From: a virus
DNA length: 21,005 nucleotides
Strand: one strand, 5' to 3'
IMG/VR virus record: IMGVR_UViG_3300009705_000163
Coordinates: 1-21,005 of that record
Position 1 is the first letter of the stretch; every line of letters begins with the position of its first letter. Positions 7,320-14,947 of the stretch are shown one piece after another. Both the position numbers and the translations under genes were made by a program. The notes below the pieces were generated by a model that worked only from the letters and a program-made list of their open reading frames with translations, searched no databases and was not told the origin of the DNA.

Positions 7320-8432
7320 ATGTCCATAATTAATGAACCACAAAGAACGAAACTATATACACGAATTAAACATCTATTAGGTGCTCCAATACGTAGCATA
7401 GAAATAGAAGATGAAATGATGGACTCACTACTTGAGTTATCAATTCAAGATTATGCCCAATACGTGAATGATTGGTTAATAGAATCACAATGGACTTCAC
7501 TATATGGACTAAATTTAGACGAACAATCGGTAACAAGAGCATTGACTACTCGTTCTTTAGATTGGGAAACACAATATACTTACTCCTACTCAAAAATTGT
7601 CGGATTACAAGCTGGTGGTGATTCTGTTTTAAAGAAAGATTATATTTCTCTAATTCCAAACCAACAAATATATGAAATACCGGCAGGTAGAGAACTTAAC
7701 GAACTTTTATGGTTTACTAGAGCTGAATTAGACGCCGCCTTTTTTGACCCATTTATGGGTGGATTTGGTGGTATGGGAGGTGTTGGATTAGGTGGTGGTG
7801 CTGGTATGTCACAAATGGGTTCAGGCGGTAATTACATGATTACTCCCGCATTTGATATCTTACTTAGAATGCAAGATATTAATATTAAAAGAAGACTTAT
7901 TGGTGGTGAATTAACTTATAGAGTCACGGCATTACCTGAAGGTAAAAAGGCATTACACCTTTTTAATGTACCTGGAGGTAAGTTTGATTTTGGTAATATG
8001 CAAAATAACGAATACCGTGTATGGTATTGGTATTATGAAACTAACGATAGAGAAGATTGTTTAGCTAAAAACCCTGATATTGTTAGGTTACCTTCTGATA
8101 TCCCTATAGATGAAATGAAGTGGGATGAGTTAAATAGTCCCGCACAGACGTGGGTAAGAAAATGGTTTGTTGCATATGTAAAGGAAACCTTAGGACGTGT
8201 TAGAGGTAAATTTAGTGGTAACTTAAAAACTCCTGACTCTGAAGTTACATTAGAATATGATTCTTTATTAACTGAGTCAAAAGATGAGAAAAGTAAACTT
8301 ATAGAAGAATTAACCTTAAGACTAGAAAGGTTAAGACCTGAAAAAATGATGGAAAGAGAGGCATTACTAGCGGAAAACCTTAATAAAACATTAACTTATC
8401 GTGCAATGCCACGACAAATATATGTAATATAA
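7320..8432 (+). CDS. gp13-like neck protein / head-tail adaptor
   Basis: 370 residues. The N-terminus has the helical adaptor pattern LYTRIKHLLGAPIRSIEIED then a helix with Glu-Leu-Ser and a Tyr motif, followed by a strand ending YEIPAGRELNELLWF. The C-terminal third, WVRKWFVAYVKETLGRVRGK then an Asp/Glu-containing loop, Leu-Leu-Thr-Glu and ELTLRLERLRPE, is the most telling part. T4 gp13-like adaptors carry the same pattern of a helix with LG.(I/V)RGKF, a short loop and a long closing helix. Such proteins bind the portal ring and receive the tail through gp14. A Gly/Met-rich insertion at about residues 143-171 is unusual and looks like a flexible loop. The gene lies on the opposite strand from the gp14- and gp15-like genes. 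Start supported by the box 13 nt upstream. Confidence 0.68.
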   Translation: MSIINEPQRTKLYTRIKHLLGAPIRSIEIEDEMMDSLLELSIQDYAQYVNDWLIESQWTSLYGLNLDEQSVTRALTTRSLDWETQYTYSYSKIVGLQAGGDSVLKKDYISLIPNQQIYEIPAGRELNELLWFTRAELDAAFFDPFMGGFGGMGGVGLGGGAGMSQMGSGGNYMITPAFDILLRMQDINIKRRLIGGELTYRVTALPEGKKALHLFNVPGGKFDFGNMQNNEYRVWYWYYETNDREDCLAKNPDIVRLPSDIPIDEMKWDELNSPAQTWVRKWFVAYVKETLGRVRGKFSGNLKTPDSEVTLEYDSLLTESKDEKSKLIEELTLRLERLRPEKMMEREALLAENLNKTLTYRAMPRQIYVI

Positions 8433-8434
8433 TT

Positions 8435-8767
8435 ATGGGTATTGTTAAATCATATCCAATCACAAAAATCGTGTATGGTAAGAAAAAAGAAATATCGGAT
8501 AGTATTATAGTTAAAGGCTCAACCTATAAAACGAAGGGTGAAGGGTATATTGTGGTAAAATATTCTGATATATGTACCATAGTTTTAGATGAGACAACTA
8601 CCGAACACTTAACAATTAAAGCAATGTCGGAGGCTATAATTAAAACAAACAAACTAATCGATGAAGAATATGAGGAAATTCAACTCGAAAAGTTTGCGTC
8701 TGTAGAATTAAGATTTATTATCGATAATTGGTATGTTATGTCGTCTGATGGGATAAAGAACTCATAA
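8435..8767 (+). CDS. Small beta-rich phage protein of unknown function
   Basis: 110 residues, starting 2 nt after the gp13-like stop and so probably co-transcribed with it. Alternating hydrophobic strands (SIIVKGSTY, YIVVKYSDICTIVLD, EHLTIKAM) and a C-terminal VELRFIIDNWYVMSSDG suggest a small beta-sandwich; Trp-Tyr-Val/Ile-x-Ser-Ser-Asp-Gly endings are common in small phage virion proteins that I cannot name. A head decoration or neck-associated role is possible from position only. Its last 32 nt overlap the 3' end of the convergent DNA polymerase gene. Confidence 0.6.
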   Translation: MGIVKSYPITKIVYGKKKEISDSIIVKGSTYKTKGEGYIVVKYSDICTIVLDETTTEHLTIKAMSEAIIKTNKLIDEEYEEIQLEKFASVELRFIIDNWYVMSSDGIKNS

Positions 8768-11567
8768 TTTTTTTATTTTTTTCAACATATTCACCACTGA
8801 CTAATCCTATAGTATTATCGAGATACATATAGAACGGGTCAATTTTTACATCATTCCAAAATTTTACTTCAGTATCTGCCATTGTTAACACCTCATCTAA
8901 AGTATCTTGGTCACCATCTCTACGAGGGAATCCTCTAACTAATTTAGTCTGAGTTTTAGTGAAAAAGGGTCTATCCTCAGGAACATCAATTAATATCTCA
9001 TCACGTATCTCAGGGTCAAATACTACCGTTAATGGCTCAACACGTTTATTAAACGCCGCCATATATCGAGCAATGTTGTATTCCCCTAACTTATCAGGTT
9101 GATTTTTAAGTTCATCATCATCAATTAAATAACAATTCAGTACAATTTCCGTATCATCAGGTGGCATAGCAACCCCATGTGTCGATTTATAGATTCTCTT
9201 ATCGGCTGCGGTACCGTGCCAAATATTCTTTTTCTGAACATCTCCATGGGATTTTCTTTCACCATTATTGACGTAATGGATTGTATCTCCTAATCCGACA
9301 GTTAAATTATGAGCGATAGCCAACTCCATATGCGCTTGTCTCGACATTAAAGAACCTGATTTGGTTCTTTTAGTCATATGAAGTTTATAGTCTTTTATAC
9401 TTTGTTTAACACGCGATTTGTTAGCCACTTTAGATAGTGGTATTTCTCGGTTATATATTTTTTCAACATAACTATAATAAAAGTCTAAAAACTCGTGACC
9501 CTTACCGTCCAATAATAATCTAAGACCATGGTCCAAAAACTCGGCAACATATGTTTGTAATTTTTTAGATTTAATACTGTTACCTGTTAATTTAACCTTA
9601 CCTGATGCGGTCAGTAACGCATAGTTTTTACGAGCCACATTTATTGTTGATGGCCATACTCCGTCCGTATCTAACCCCATCTCACCTCTCATGAATATAT
9701 CGTTATATTCTGCAACATCCGCTTCGGTACCTTTATATTCCTTCCCTTCTATAACCAAACCATTAAGTCCTTTACCGATATAGGTGTGAGAATCGATACC
9801 TTTAGGTGATGAAAAGTTAACCCCATCCGTATCCATTACTAAAGGATTATAACCTTTCTCCATAAACCACATAATCATTTGTCTAAGATATTGTCTTCCT
9901 GTACAAGTGATTTGTTCTCCCATATCCATATCTCCCCACGGAAACACATGTGGGGCGGATAATGAACCAAAAAACGCATTAATAAAAATCTTAATCGGTA
10001 ATTGTTTTCTGTTGTATTTTTTAGACAATTCAGGGTTTGACTCATAAAGGTCTGACGCTAATTTTTTATATGTTATACGTGTATCTCTAAAGTGTTTTAA
10101 TATACTTTTCATTGCTCCTGTAACATCACACTTAGGGAATACATTATGGACTAACTGAATTGAGGGATATAGTGAAGAGTAATCTAATTTTAATACGTCT
10201 GTAGAATACCCTACCGCTAATAATCTTGATAACCCACCTGTAAATGGTCGTTTTTCTCCCTTTTTAGGTATCGCTAAATTATGTTTATATGACCATGCTG
10301 CCATAATCATCTTCCATAGTGTTGCCGTCCCCATAGTGGACAATCTTTCATAAGTGGTAGGAACTAACTTTGATAGTAGGAAGTTCGCTTGATTGAACTC
10401 CTCATCCACAATCATTGTCTCTTGAATATCATCGTAAAGGTATCTTTCAATAATATAATTTCCATTAACTTTTTCATAATGACCAGGAAATTTATCCATT
10501 AAATCTTCCGTTCCCGGTGAACCAACTTCTTTATATCCTCCCGTTTTAGGGTTAAAGTAATAGTCTTTATTATCAAAATATATTTTACCTATCTTATCTC
10601 CCTCAACGTAAACACGATTCTCGGTCTCTGCTCCAATAAATTTTGTAATATATTTTAGACCCCAACTTTTAATGTCTGAGTTAATGGCTTGAGTTCTACG
10701 AACGGCATGCGCGATATCTATAATATTATACCCCCACATCATTGTTTGAACAAAGGGTTCCATCTCATTGGCTAGTTTTAACATACCGTCTTTTTGTCTA
10801 AGACTTTGTTTAGGATTTAAAGTTTTTGAAATCTTTTTAATGTTTAATCCTAATATTTCAGCTCTACGAAGTATAAATGGGAAATCAAAGAATGCGGAAT
10901 TATATCCCCCAACCAGTGAAGGTTTTAAATACGCTATAGTATCGAAAAACTCTATAATGACCTTACGTTCCTCTTCTTCATTTTCGCACGCTATTACTTT
11001 TTCGAAACCCTTATTGTCTTTCATACCAATTAAGAAAATACTACTCTCTTCAGGTGAAAGTCCTGTTGTCTCGATATCAAAAACGAAACGATGTACCTCA
11101 TCGTACTCATCAAAACCTTTAAACAGTCTTTTACTTTTTTGTACTAAATATTGTTCCGTTGGGGGTAATATCATAATATTACCTGATGTTTCTCTATTCC
11201 ATGGGTCTAAACCTCCGGCTTTAAAAAAATTAACAAGATTACTATATGTTTTGGTAGTCTTAACTAAGAACTTTAATCCTTGTTCCATTCTTTCATCTCC
11301 ATGGGTATCTAATTTTTCAATTACAATTCCATGTGTAGACATCGCTTGTTTTTGAGAGGATTTAGAACCTCCGTAGAAATTAATACCATGTAAGTCACCT
11401 ACCCATGCGAATGGGACAAATGTGTCTGATTTAATTACTTTACCTTGTTCTGGATGTTGGATTACTTTGAATATTTTACCTGATGGGTAATCATATTCTA
11501 AAGCTACTATATATTTTTCGGGGTCTTCCCCATTGAGGAATTTCTCAATTTCTTCTTGTGATACCAT
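8736..11567 (-). CDS. Family B DNA polymerase with 3'-5' proofreading exonuclease (T4 gp43-like)
   Basis: 943 residues. The exonuclease domain is complete: Exo I FDIETTG with Asp164 and Glu166, Exo II GGYNSAFFDFPF with Asp228, and Exo III Y376-L-Y-D-D380. The palm has motif A DYSSLYPS with Asp462, motif B KIFINAFFG with Lys526 and Asn530, and motif C DTDG with Asp579 and Asp581. Length and order match T4-like replicative polymerases (T4 gp43 is 898 aa). It copies the phage genome, probably with the SNF2 helicase and dUTPase of this window. The C-terminus has no obvious aliphatic clamp-binding tail but ends SSLSHQTT. Its 3' end overlaps the convergent small gene by 32 nt. The 104-nt leader contains two adjacent small hairpins that could control translation, as T4 gp43 does with its own mRNA. 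Leader lacks a Shine-Dalgarno sequence. Confidence 0.95.
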   Translation of the reverse strand: MVSQEEIEKFLNGEDPEKYIVALEYDYPSGKIFKVIQHPEQGKVIKSDTFVPFAWVGDLHGINFYGGSKSSQKQAMSTHGIVIEKLDTHGDERMEQGLKFLVKTTKTYSNLVNFFKAGGLDPWNRETSGNIMILPPTEQYLVQKSKRLFKGFDEYDEVHRFVFDIETTGLSPEESSIFLIGMKDNKGFEKVIACENEEEERKVIIEFFDTIAYLKPSLVGGYNSAFFDFPFILRRAEILGLNIKKISKTLNPKQSLRQKDGMLKLANEMEPFVQTMMWGYNIIDIAHAVRRTQAINSDIKSWGLKYITKFIGAETENRVYVEGDKIGKIYFDNKDYYFNPKTGGYKEVGSPGTEDLMDKFPGHYEKVNGNYIIERYLYDDIQETMIVDEEFNQANFLLSKLVPTTYERLSTMGTATLWKMIMAAWSYKHNLAIPKKGEKRPFTGGLSRLLAVGYSTDVLKLDYSSLYPSIQLVHNVFPKCDVTGAMKSILKHFRDTRITYKKLASDLYESNPELSKKYNRKQLPIKIFINAFFGSLSAPHVFPWGDMDMGEQITCTGRQYLRQMIMWFMEKGYNPLVMDTDGVNFSSPKGIDSHTYIGKGLNGLVIEGKEYKGTEADVAEYNDIFMRGEMGLDTDGVWPSTINVARKNYALLTASGKVKLTGNSIKSKKLQTYVAEFLDHGLRLLLDGKGHEFLDFYYSYVEKIYNREIPLSKVANKSRVKQSIKDYKLHMTKRTKSGSLMSRQAHMELAIAHNLTVGLGDTIHYVNNGERKSHGDVQKKNIWHGTAADKRIYKSTHGVAMPPDDTEIVLNCYLIDDDELKNQPDKLGEYNIARYMAAFNKRVEPLTVVFDPEIRDEILIDVPEDRPFFTKTQTKLVRGFPRRDGDQDTLDEVLTMADTEVKFWNDVKIDPFYMYLDNTIGLVSGEYVEKNKKIMSSLSHQTT

Positions 11568-11585
11568 TATGTTTGTTTTACCGTC

Positions 11586-11617
11586 TGAGATATTTTCTCA
11601 TATCGTGATGATACGAT
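11586..11617 (-). promoter_or_regulatory. Two tandem hairpins in the polymerase leader
   Basis: TGAGA-TATTT-TCTCA (11586-11600) and ATCGT-GATGAT-ACGAT (11602-11617) are adjacent 5-bp stem-loops separated by one base. In the polymerase mRNA they lie 19-50 nt before the ATG at 11567. T4 polymerase represses its own translation through a leader hairpin, so an analogous operator is conceivable. The stems are short, and chance pairing in AT-rich sequence cannot be excluded. Confidence 0.3.
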
Positions 11618-11635
11618 TACTCTTTGACACTTAAA

Positions 11636-11644
11636 CAAAATATA
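11636..11644 (-). promoter_or_regulatory. Candidate early-type promoter element TATATTTTG
   Basis: On the minus strand this reads TATATTTTG, 68 nt before the polymerase ATG. TATACTTTG occurs at 17550-17558 before the glycosyltransferase gene, also at the head of a gene group. Both resemble, with one extra base, the Bacteroidota -7 element TAnnTTTG. Weak evidence. Confidence 0.25.
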
Positions 11645-11671
11645 AGTAACAACTATATTATTGTCAAACTA

Positions 11672-12124
11672 TTATGTATTTCTTTCTTGCCATTCATAAG
11701 AAACTTTATCCTTATTAATTGGACCACCTTTTGCCCACGTATAACAAGTTCTAGCGGAGTGACATTTAAAATTGTGCATCCAACAATAACCTAAACGACC
11801 GTCTTCGTCTGATGTTACTCCGGGCATACATTTATCCATTCTTTCTGATATGTCAAACGCAACACAGTTACCACATAAAGATTTTTTAGCCGCAGATTCT
11901 GTAGTGTCCCAATGGTTAGCCAAATCTTTCCAATAATCACCAGATTCATCAACATTTAATGGTCCATATTTTATATGTTCTGATTTAATGGATAAATCTC
12001 TATTTTTGGTGTTTAATTCCAAATCTTGAGTGGATTTTGGACAATCCATTTCCGATTCTCCCAATAATCTACGATTTAATCTTTCAATTACTAAATTTTT
12101 TCTTCTTCTTACGTTATTACTCAT
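11672..12124 (-). CDS. Cysteine-cluster phage protein (possible Fe-S or zinc site)
   Basis: 150 residues. The N-terminus is basic (MSNNVRRRKNLVIERLNRRL). The C-terminal half has a compact cysteine set: Cys84-x2-Cys87, Cys99, Cys114, Cys121 and Cys127, in the pattern LCGNCVAFD, DKCMPG, GYCWMHNFKCHSARTCYTWA followed by GGPI. I recognise CxxC..AF...GYC...F.C...R.C..W..GGPI from uncharacterised phage proteins, some annotated as resembling high-potential iron-sulfur proteins; I cannot tell Fe-S from zinc. It sits 3 nt downstream of the paired baseplate-like genes and after the Cys-rich LamG-like gene, suggesting a virion-associated role. It is separated from the polymerase gene by 104 nt. Confidence 0.65.
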   Translation of the reverse strand: MSNNVRRRKNLVIERLNRRLLGESEMDCPKSTQDLELNTKNRDLSIKSEHIKYGPLNVDESGDYWKDLANHWDTTESAAKKSLCGNCVAFDISERMDKCMPGVTSDEDGRLGYCWMHNFKCHSARTCYTWAKGGPINKDKVSYEWQERNT

Positions 12125-12127
12125 GTC

Positions 12128-12481
12128 TTAAATTATGTTAATGTATAAATTTTCTCTTATTGGTGCTATTAGTTCGCCCATAGAATTAACTATGTGAAAC
12201 TCTCCCACAAATCTACCTTTTGTATTTGTATCTCTACTTCCCCACTTATAATAAATGTAATATTCTATTGGTGAATCGGGATTCATTTGTGTTTTCTCAG
12301 TAAGATATGCATTGTTCATTAGTATTTTAGGAATACCGTTCAATTCGTTTTTCATCGAAAACCGAATAGTTGCAGTATCAAGGTCCTTATCAAATACTTT
12401 ATTGGCATTTGTTCTACCATCTTTTACCACTTGCATTTTTAAAATCGGTAGTTCACTATTTTGTCTAATAAAAAATTCCAT
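12128..12481 (-). CDS. Baseplate-like small beta protein, copy B of a tandem pair
   Basis: 117 residues. The sequence MEFFIRQNSELPILKMQVVK, a TATIRFSMKNE strand, YYIYYKWG.RDT, a GRFVGEFHIVNSMGE segment and a closing YINII follow the plan of N-terminal domains of phage baseplate upper/receptor-binding accessory proteins (BppU-like: charged start, F.M strand, WKxxDT, G.Y/F..EF.I, P......I.V). It is clearly paralogous to the gene at 12510-12905, sharing MEFFI..NS.LP..K.Q.VKDGR, I.FSMKNE and the EF.I.N..G core. The two copies have diverged to well under half identity by eye. Role in tail tip or fibre assembly is inferred. It begins 28 nt after the preceding gene, in a gap containing TATATAG. Confidence 0.6.
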   Translation of the reverse strand: MEFFIRQNSELPILKMQVVKDGRTNANKVFDKDLDTATIRFSMKNELNGIPKILMNNAYLTEKTQMNPDSPIEYYIYYKWGSRDTNTKGRFVGEFHIVNSMGELIAPIRENLYINII

Positions 12482-12509
12482 ATCTTTTTAGGTTATAACT
12501 ATATATTTT

Positions 12510-12905
12510 TTAATTATTACTTGGCTTACAACATAGGTCAGGAACACTGAAAGAGTCAATTATATTGACAACAAGACCCTTTCTTCTCGGTAATATGGTA
12601 ATACCTTGTTCATTACTTATTTTAAATTCACATATATATCCACCAATTTGTCTTGTTTCATGAGCAGTAAGTTGGTAGTAAACGAAATATTCGTCCTCAT
12701 TACCATCTCCTGTCGATTCCTTTATCATCGTCTGTGTTGGTCTGTCGAGAACATAGTAAACATTTGTTTCCTCATTCTTCATAGAAAATGTGATTGTCGA
12801 GGTTTTAGTTAAATCATCAAATTCACGAAAACTTAAACGACCGTCCTTAACTATTTGTACCTTTATAACTGGCAGTGTGCTATTTTTTTTTATAAAAAAT
12901 TCCAT
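12510..12905 (-). CDS. Baseplate-like small beta protein, copy A of a tandem pair
   Basis: 131 residues: MEFFIKKNSTLPVIKVQIVK then Asp-Gly-Arg, STITFSMKNEETN, EYFVYYQLTAHETRQIGGYI, CEFKISNEQG and LVVNIID. It has the same beta-sandwich plan as its neighbour at 12128-12481 and resembles BppU-type baseplate domains. Compared with the other copy it has an extra C-terminal tail ending DLCCKPSNN, with a vicinal cysteine pair, next to other cysteine-rich gene products. The ATG overlaps the stop of the LamG-like gene as TAATG, so translational coupling is likely. Molecular role not established. Confidence 0.6.
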   Translation of the reverse strand: MEFFIKKNSTLPVIKVQIVKDGRLSFREFDDLTKTSTITFSMKNEETNVYYVLDRPTQTMIKESTGDGNEDEYFVYYQLTAHETRQIGGYICEFKISNEQGITILPRRKGLVVNIIDSFSVPDLCCKPSNN

Positions 12906-14947
12906 TAATTAATAATATTAAATCCGAAATCACAGGTTAATTCATTTATTATGTAATCATAATCACATGCGACTTTATTAGCTTTAAAGTCAAAATAACA
13001 ATCTAATAAACAACTATAACAATCGGAACACCAAAAATCATATAAATCATACTCAACTCTTGAGTGTCGATAATTATGTTGTATTTGTGGGGTCGATAAA
13101 GGTTCAGTATACATTCTAAATTGTGAAATACCTCCCATAAATGTACCACCAAAATTAGGTTCTAATAATATATTAGTCGTTAATCCTGATAATGAAGTTC
13201 CCGATAAAGTTTCATTTGGCATAGACTCAGGGTCTTGTATATACTCACCTTCAGTTGCCGTACACGCGCTAAACATTAGACTTTCTCTAAGTCCTTGTGT
13301 CCCTCCACCCCAACTTATATTAAATGGTATACCTAATTGTTTTTCTTTTTGAGTATTTAATTCACGAGGTATAACCTCTTCAAAATCTTCAATAACCATA
13401 AATAAATAACCATTAACATATAGTTTAAGTAACCCCATACGTCTATCTTTTTCCCTTAACCACTTTCTATTTAATTCGGTTATATTCTTTTTCTGCTCCT
13501 TTACCCCTCCTTCATGTGTTTGAGGGGGCATAATTAAGTTATAGGCGGCTCCATTAATGGCAGATGGATATAACATTTCTCGTATATCTCCTAGACCTCC
13601 CCAATTAATTAAATCGCACTTACTCTCTAAAGTTTCATATCTTTCAAATACCGCTGAGAACATAACCCATCTCTCTTCTGTATTTGCAGTATAACAAAGC
13701 ACACTATCGTATCCACAATCATCATATATTCCTCTAATTGAACAAATTTCATTAATACAATAACCTGATGAGTAGGTTAATCCTGTTGTCCCACAACTAC
13801 CTGTGGTGACACAATCACCAGTTAATTTAATATATTTAACACAAATATGTGGATTTTTAGGGTCACCACTTAACCGTATCGCCATTGCATTTGAGAATAT
13901 ATCCATACCTGGGTCAACAGGAGGATTTGTAATTTCAGTATTATATGCACCACAAGGACTTGTATTATGTTTAACAGTACTACCTGAAGTAGGAAAAACA
14001 TTAAAACAGTTTGAGTTTGTAACTCCAGTATTTGCACATGCACATGTTTTAATGCAATCACCTAAACCCTTAGTTACTCGAGTGTATGTCCATCCAGAAA
14101 CTTCACCGATAACATCTATATCGTCATTACAAGTAAAACTATTAACTGACTGTACATCTCCAGATGATGGATGATAATACTTATTCTCTGCTCGCGCACC
14201 AAAAAAGAAAAACATACCTGAGTTATTAGGATAGATTTCATTTAAGTAAACTTCCGATGGTTGAATTTCATATTCTTCTCTTTGTCTAGGTTTTATTATG
14301 GTTTCCATAGTCCATCCCTTATTTACTCTTTCAGGAAATACTTCATAATCATAACCATATAATTTATAAAATCCTTGATAGAATCCGCCGTACAATTCAT
14401 TATAATATCCTACTTTCGTATCATCTTTTGAAACAATATTATATACTGTTTTTGAATTACCGGAGAATCTATGATTTGGCCAATCGACATATGAGGTCAC
14501 TGGATGTAGTTTTAACCTACGGTCGTAATAATGAGGATTAAATTTTTCAATATCGTTAATACCCATAGTGAATGTAAGGCTCTGGCCAGTCATTTTATCA
14601 TATAAACCATTATCCGTACCTACTAATCCAATATCACAAACAGTGGTTGCCGTTTCACAAGATAAATCAGTATTACTTGGGTTATAATAATTTTCAGATA
14701 CTAAGGTATTTGCAGAATAATTAACATCCCATAACAACCTCATTTTTTGGTTGGACAAGTTTGATGACAAATCAATATAGACTGGTAATCGATTACCGTC
14801 TGTCTTGGCAATTAATTGGTTAGAAAAAACTACCTCTTCATCATAATCTCTTTCATCCGAAGCAATCGTAAGGTCAAAATAGCTACTACTATCTAAACGT
14901 ATGTCGTATCGATTAAAATTATAATTATTAATATTCTGAGTTGCCAT
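12905..14947 (-). CDS. LamG-like, cysteine-rich virion/tail protein
   Basis: 680 residues. Features typical of concanavalin/LamG-fold phage structural proteins are present: GWTMETIIKPR in the first third, FFFFGARAENKYY, AMAIRLSGDPKNPHICVKYI, RWVMFSAVFERYE, GLLKLYVNGYLFMVIEDFEE and near the end GGISQFRMYTEPLSTPQIQH, the usual closing strand of LamG domains. The protein is unusually rich in cysteine: a cluster in the middle (Gly-Asp-Cys, Cys-Ala-Cys, Gly-Ser-Cys, Cys-Ile-x2-x-Cys) and a C-terminal WCSDCYSCLLDCYFDF followed by two more cysteines. LamG folds in phages usually bind sugars or mediate virion contacts, so a fibre or baseplate protein is likely. It heads a minus-strand group with the paired baseplate-like genes and the cysteine-cluster protein. 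Its start codon overlaps that of the divergent gene at 14946. Confidence 0.72.
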   Translation of the reverse strand: MATQNINNYNFNRYDIRLDSSSYFDLTIASDERDYDEEVVFSNQLIAKTDGNRLPVYIDLSSNLSNQKMRLLWDVNYSANTLVSENYYNPSNTDLSCETATTVCDIGLVGTDNGLYDKMTGQSLTFTMGINDIEKFNPHYYDRRLKLHPVTSYVDWPNHRFSGNSKTVYNIVSKDDTKVGYYNELYGGFYQGFYKLYGYDYEVFPERVNKGWTMETIIKPRQREEYEIQPSEVYLNEIYPNNSGMFFFFGARAENKYYHPSSGDVQSVNSFTCNDDIDVIGEVSGWTYTRVTKGLGDCIKTCACANTGVTNSNCFNVFPTSGSTVKHNTSPCGAYNTEITNPPVDPGMDIFSNAMAIRLSGDPKNPHICVKYIKLTGDCVTTGSCGTTGLTYSSGYCINEICSIRGIYDDCGYDSVLCYTANTEERWVMFSAVFERYETLESKCDLINWGGLGDIREMLYPSAINGAAYNLIMPPQTHEGGVKEQKKNITELNRKWLREKDRRMGLLKLYVNGYLFMVIEDFEEVIPRELNTQKEKQLGIPFNISWGGGTQGLRESLMFSACTATEGEYIQDPESMPNETLSGTSLSGLTTNILLEPNFGGTFMGGISQFRMYTEPLSTPQIQHNYRHSRVEYDLYDFWCSDCYSCLLDCYFDFKANKVACDYDYIINELTCDFGFNIIN

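Noticed and set aside
10768-11355. 195-aa open frame on the plus strand
   Set aside because: It is antisense to the exonuclease part of the DNA polymerase, whose catalytic motifs are unambiguous in the other strand; the antisense product has no recognisable pattern.
13803-14174. 123-aa plus-strand frame and a nested 63-aa minus-strand frame
   Set aside because: Both are shadows of the LamG-like gene, in the cysteine-rich segment.
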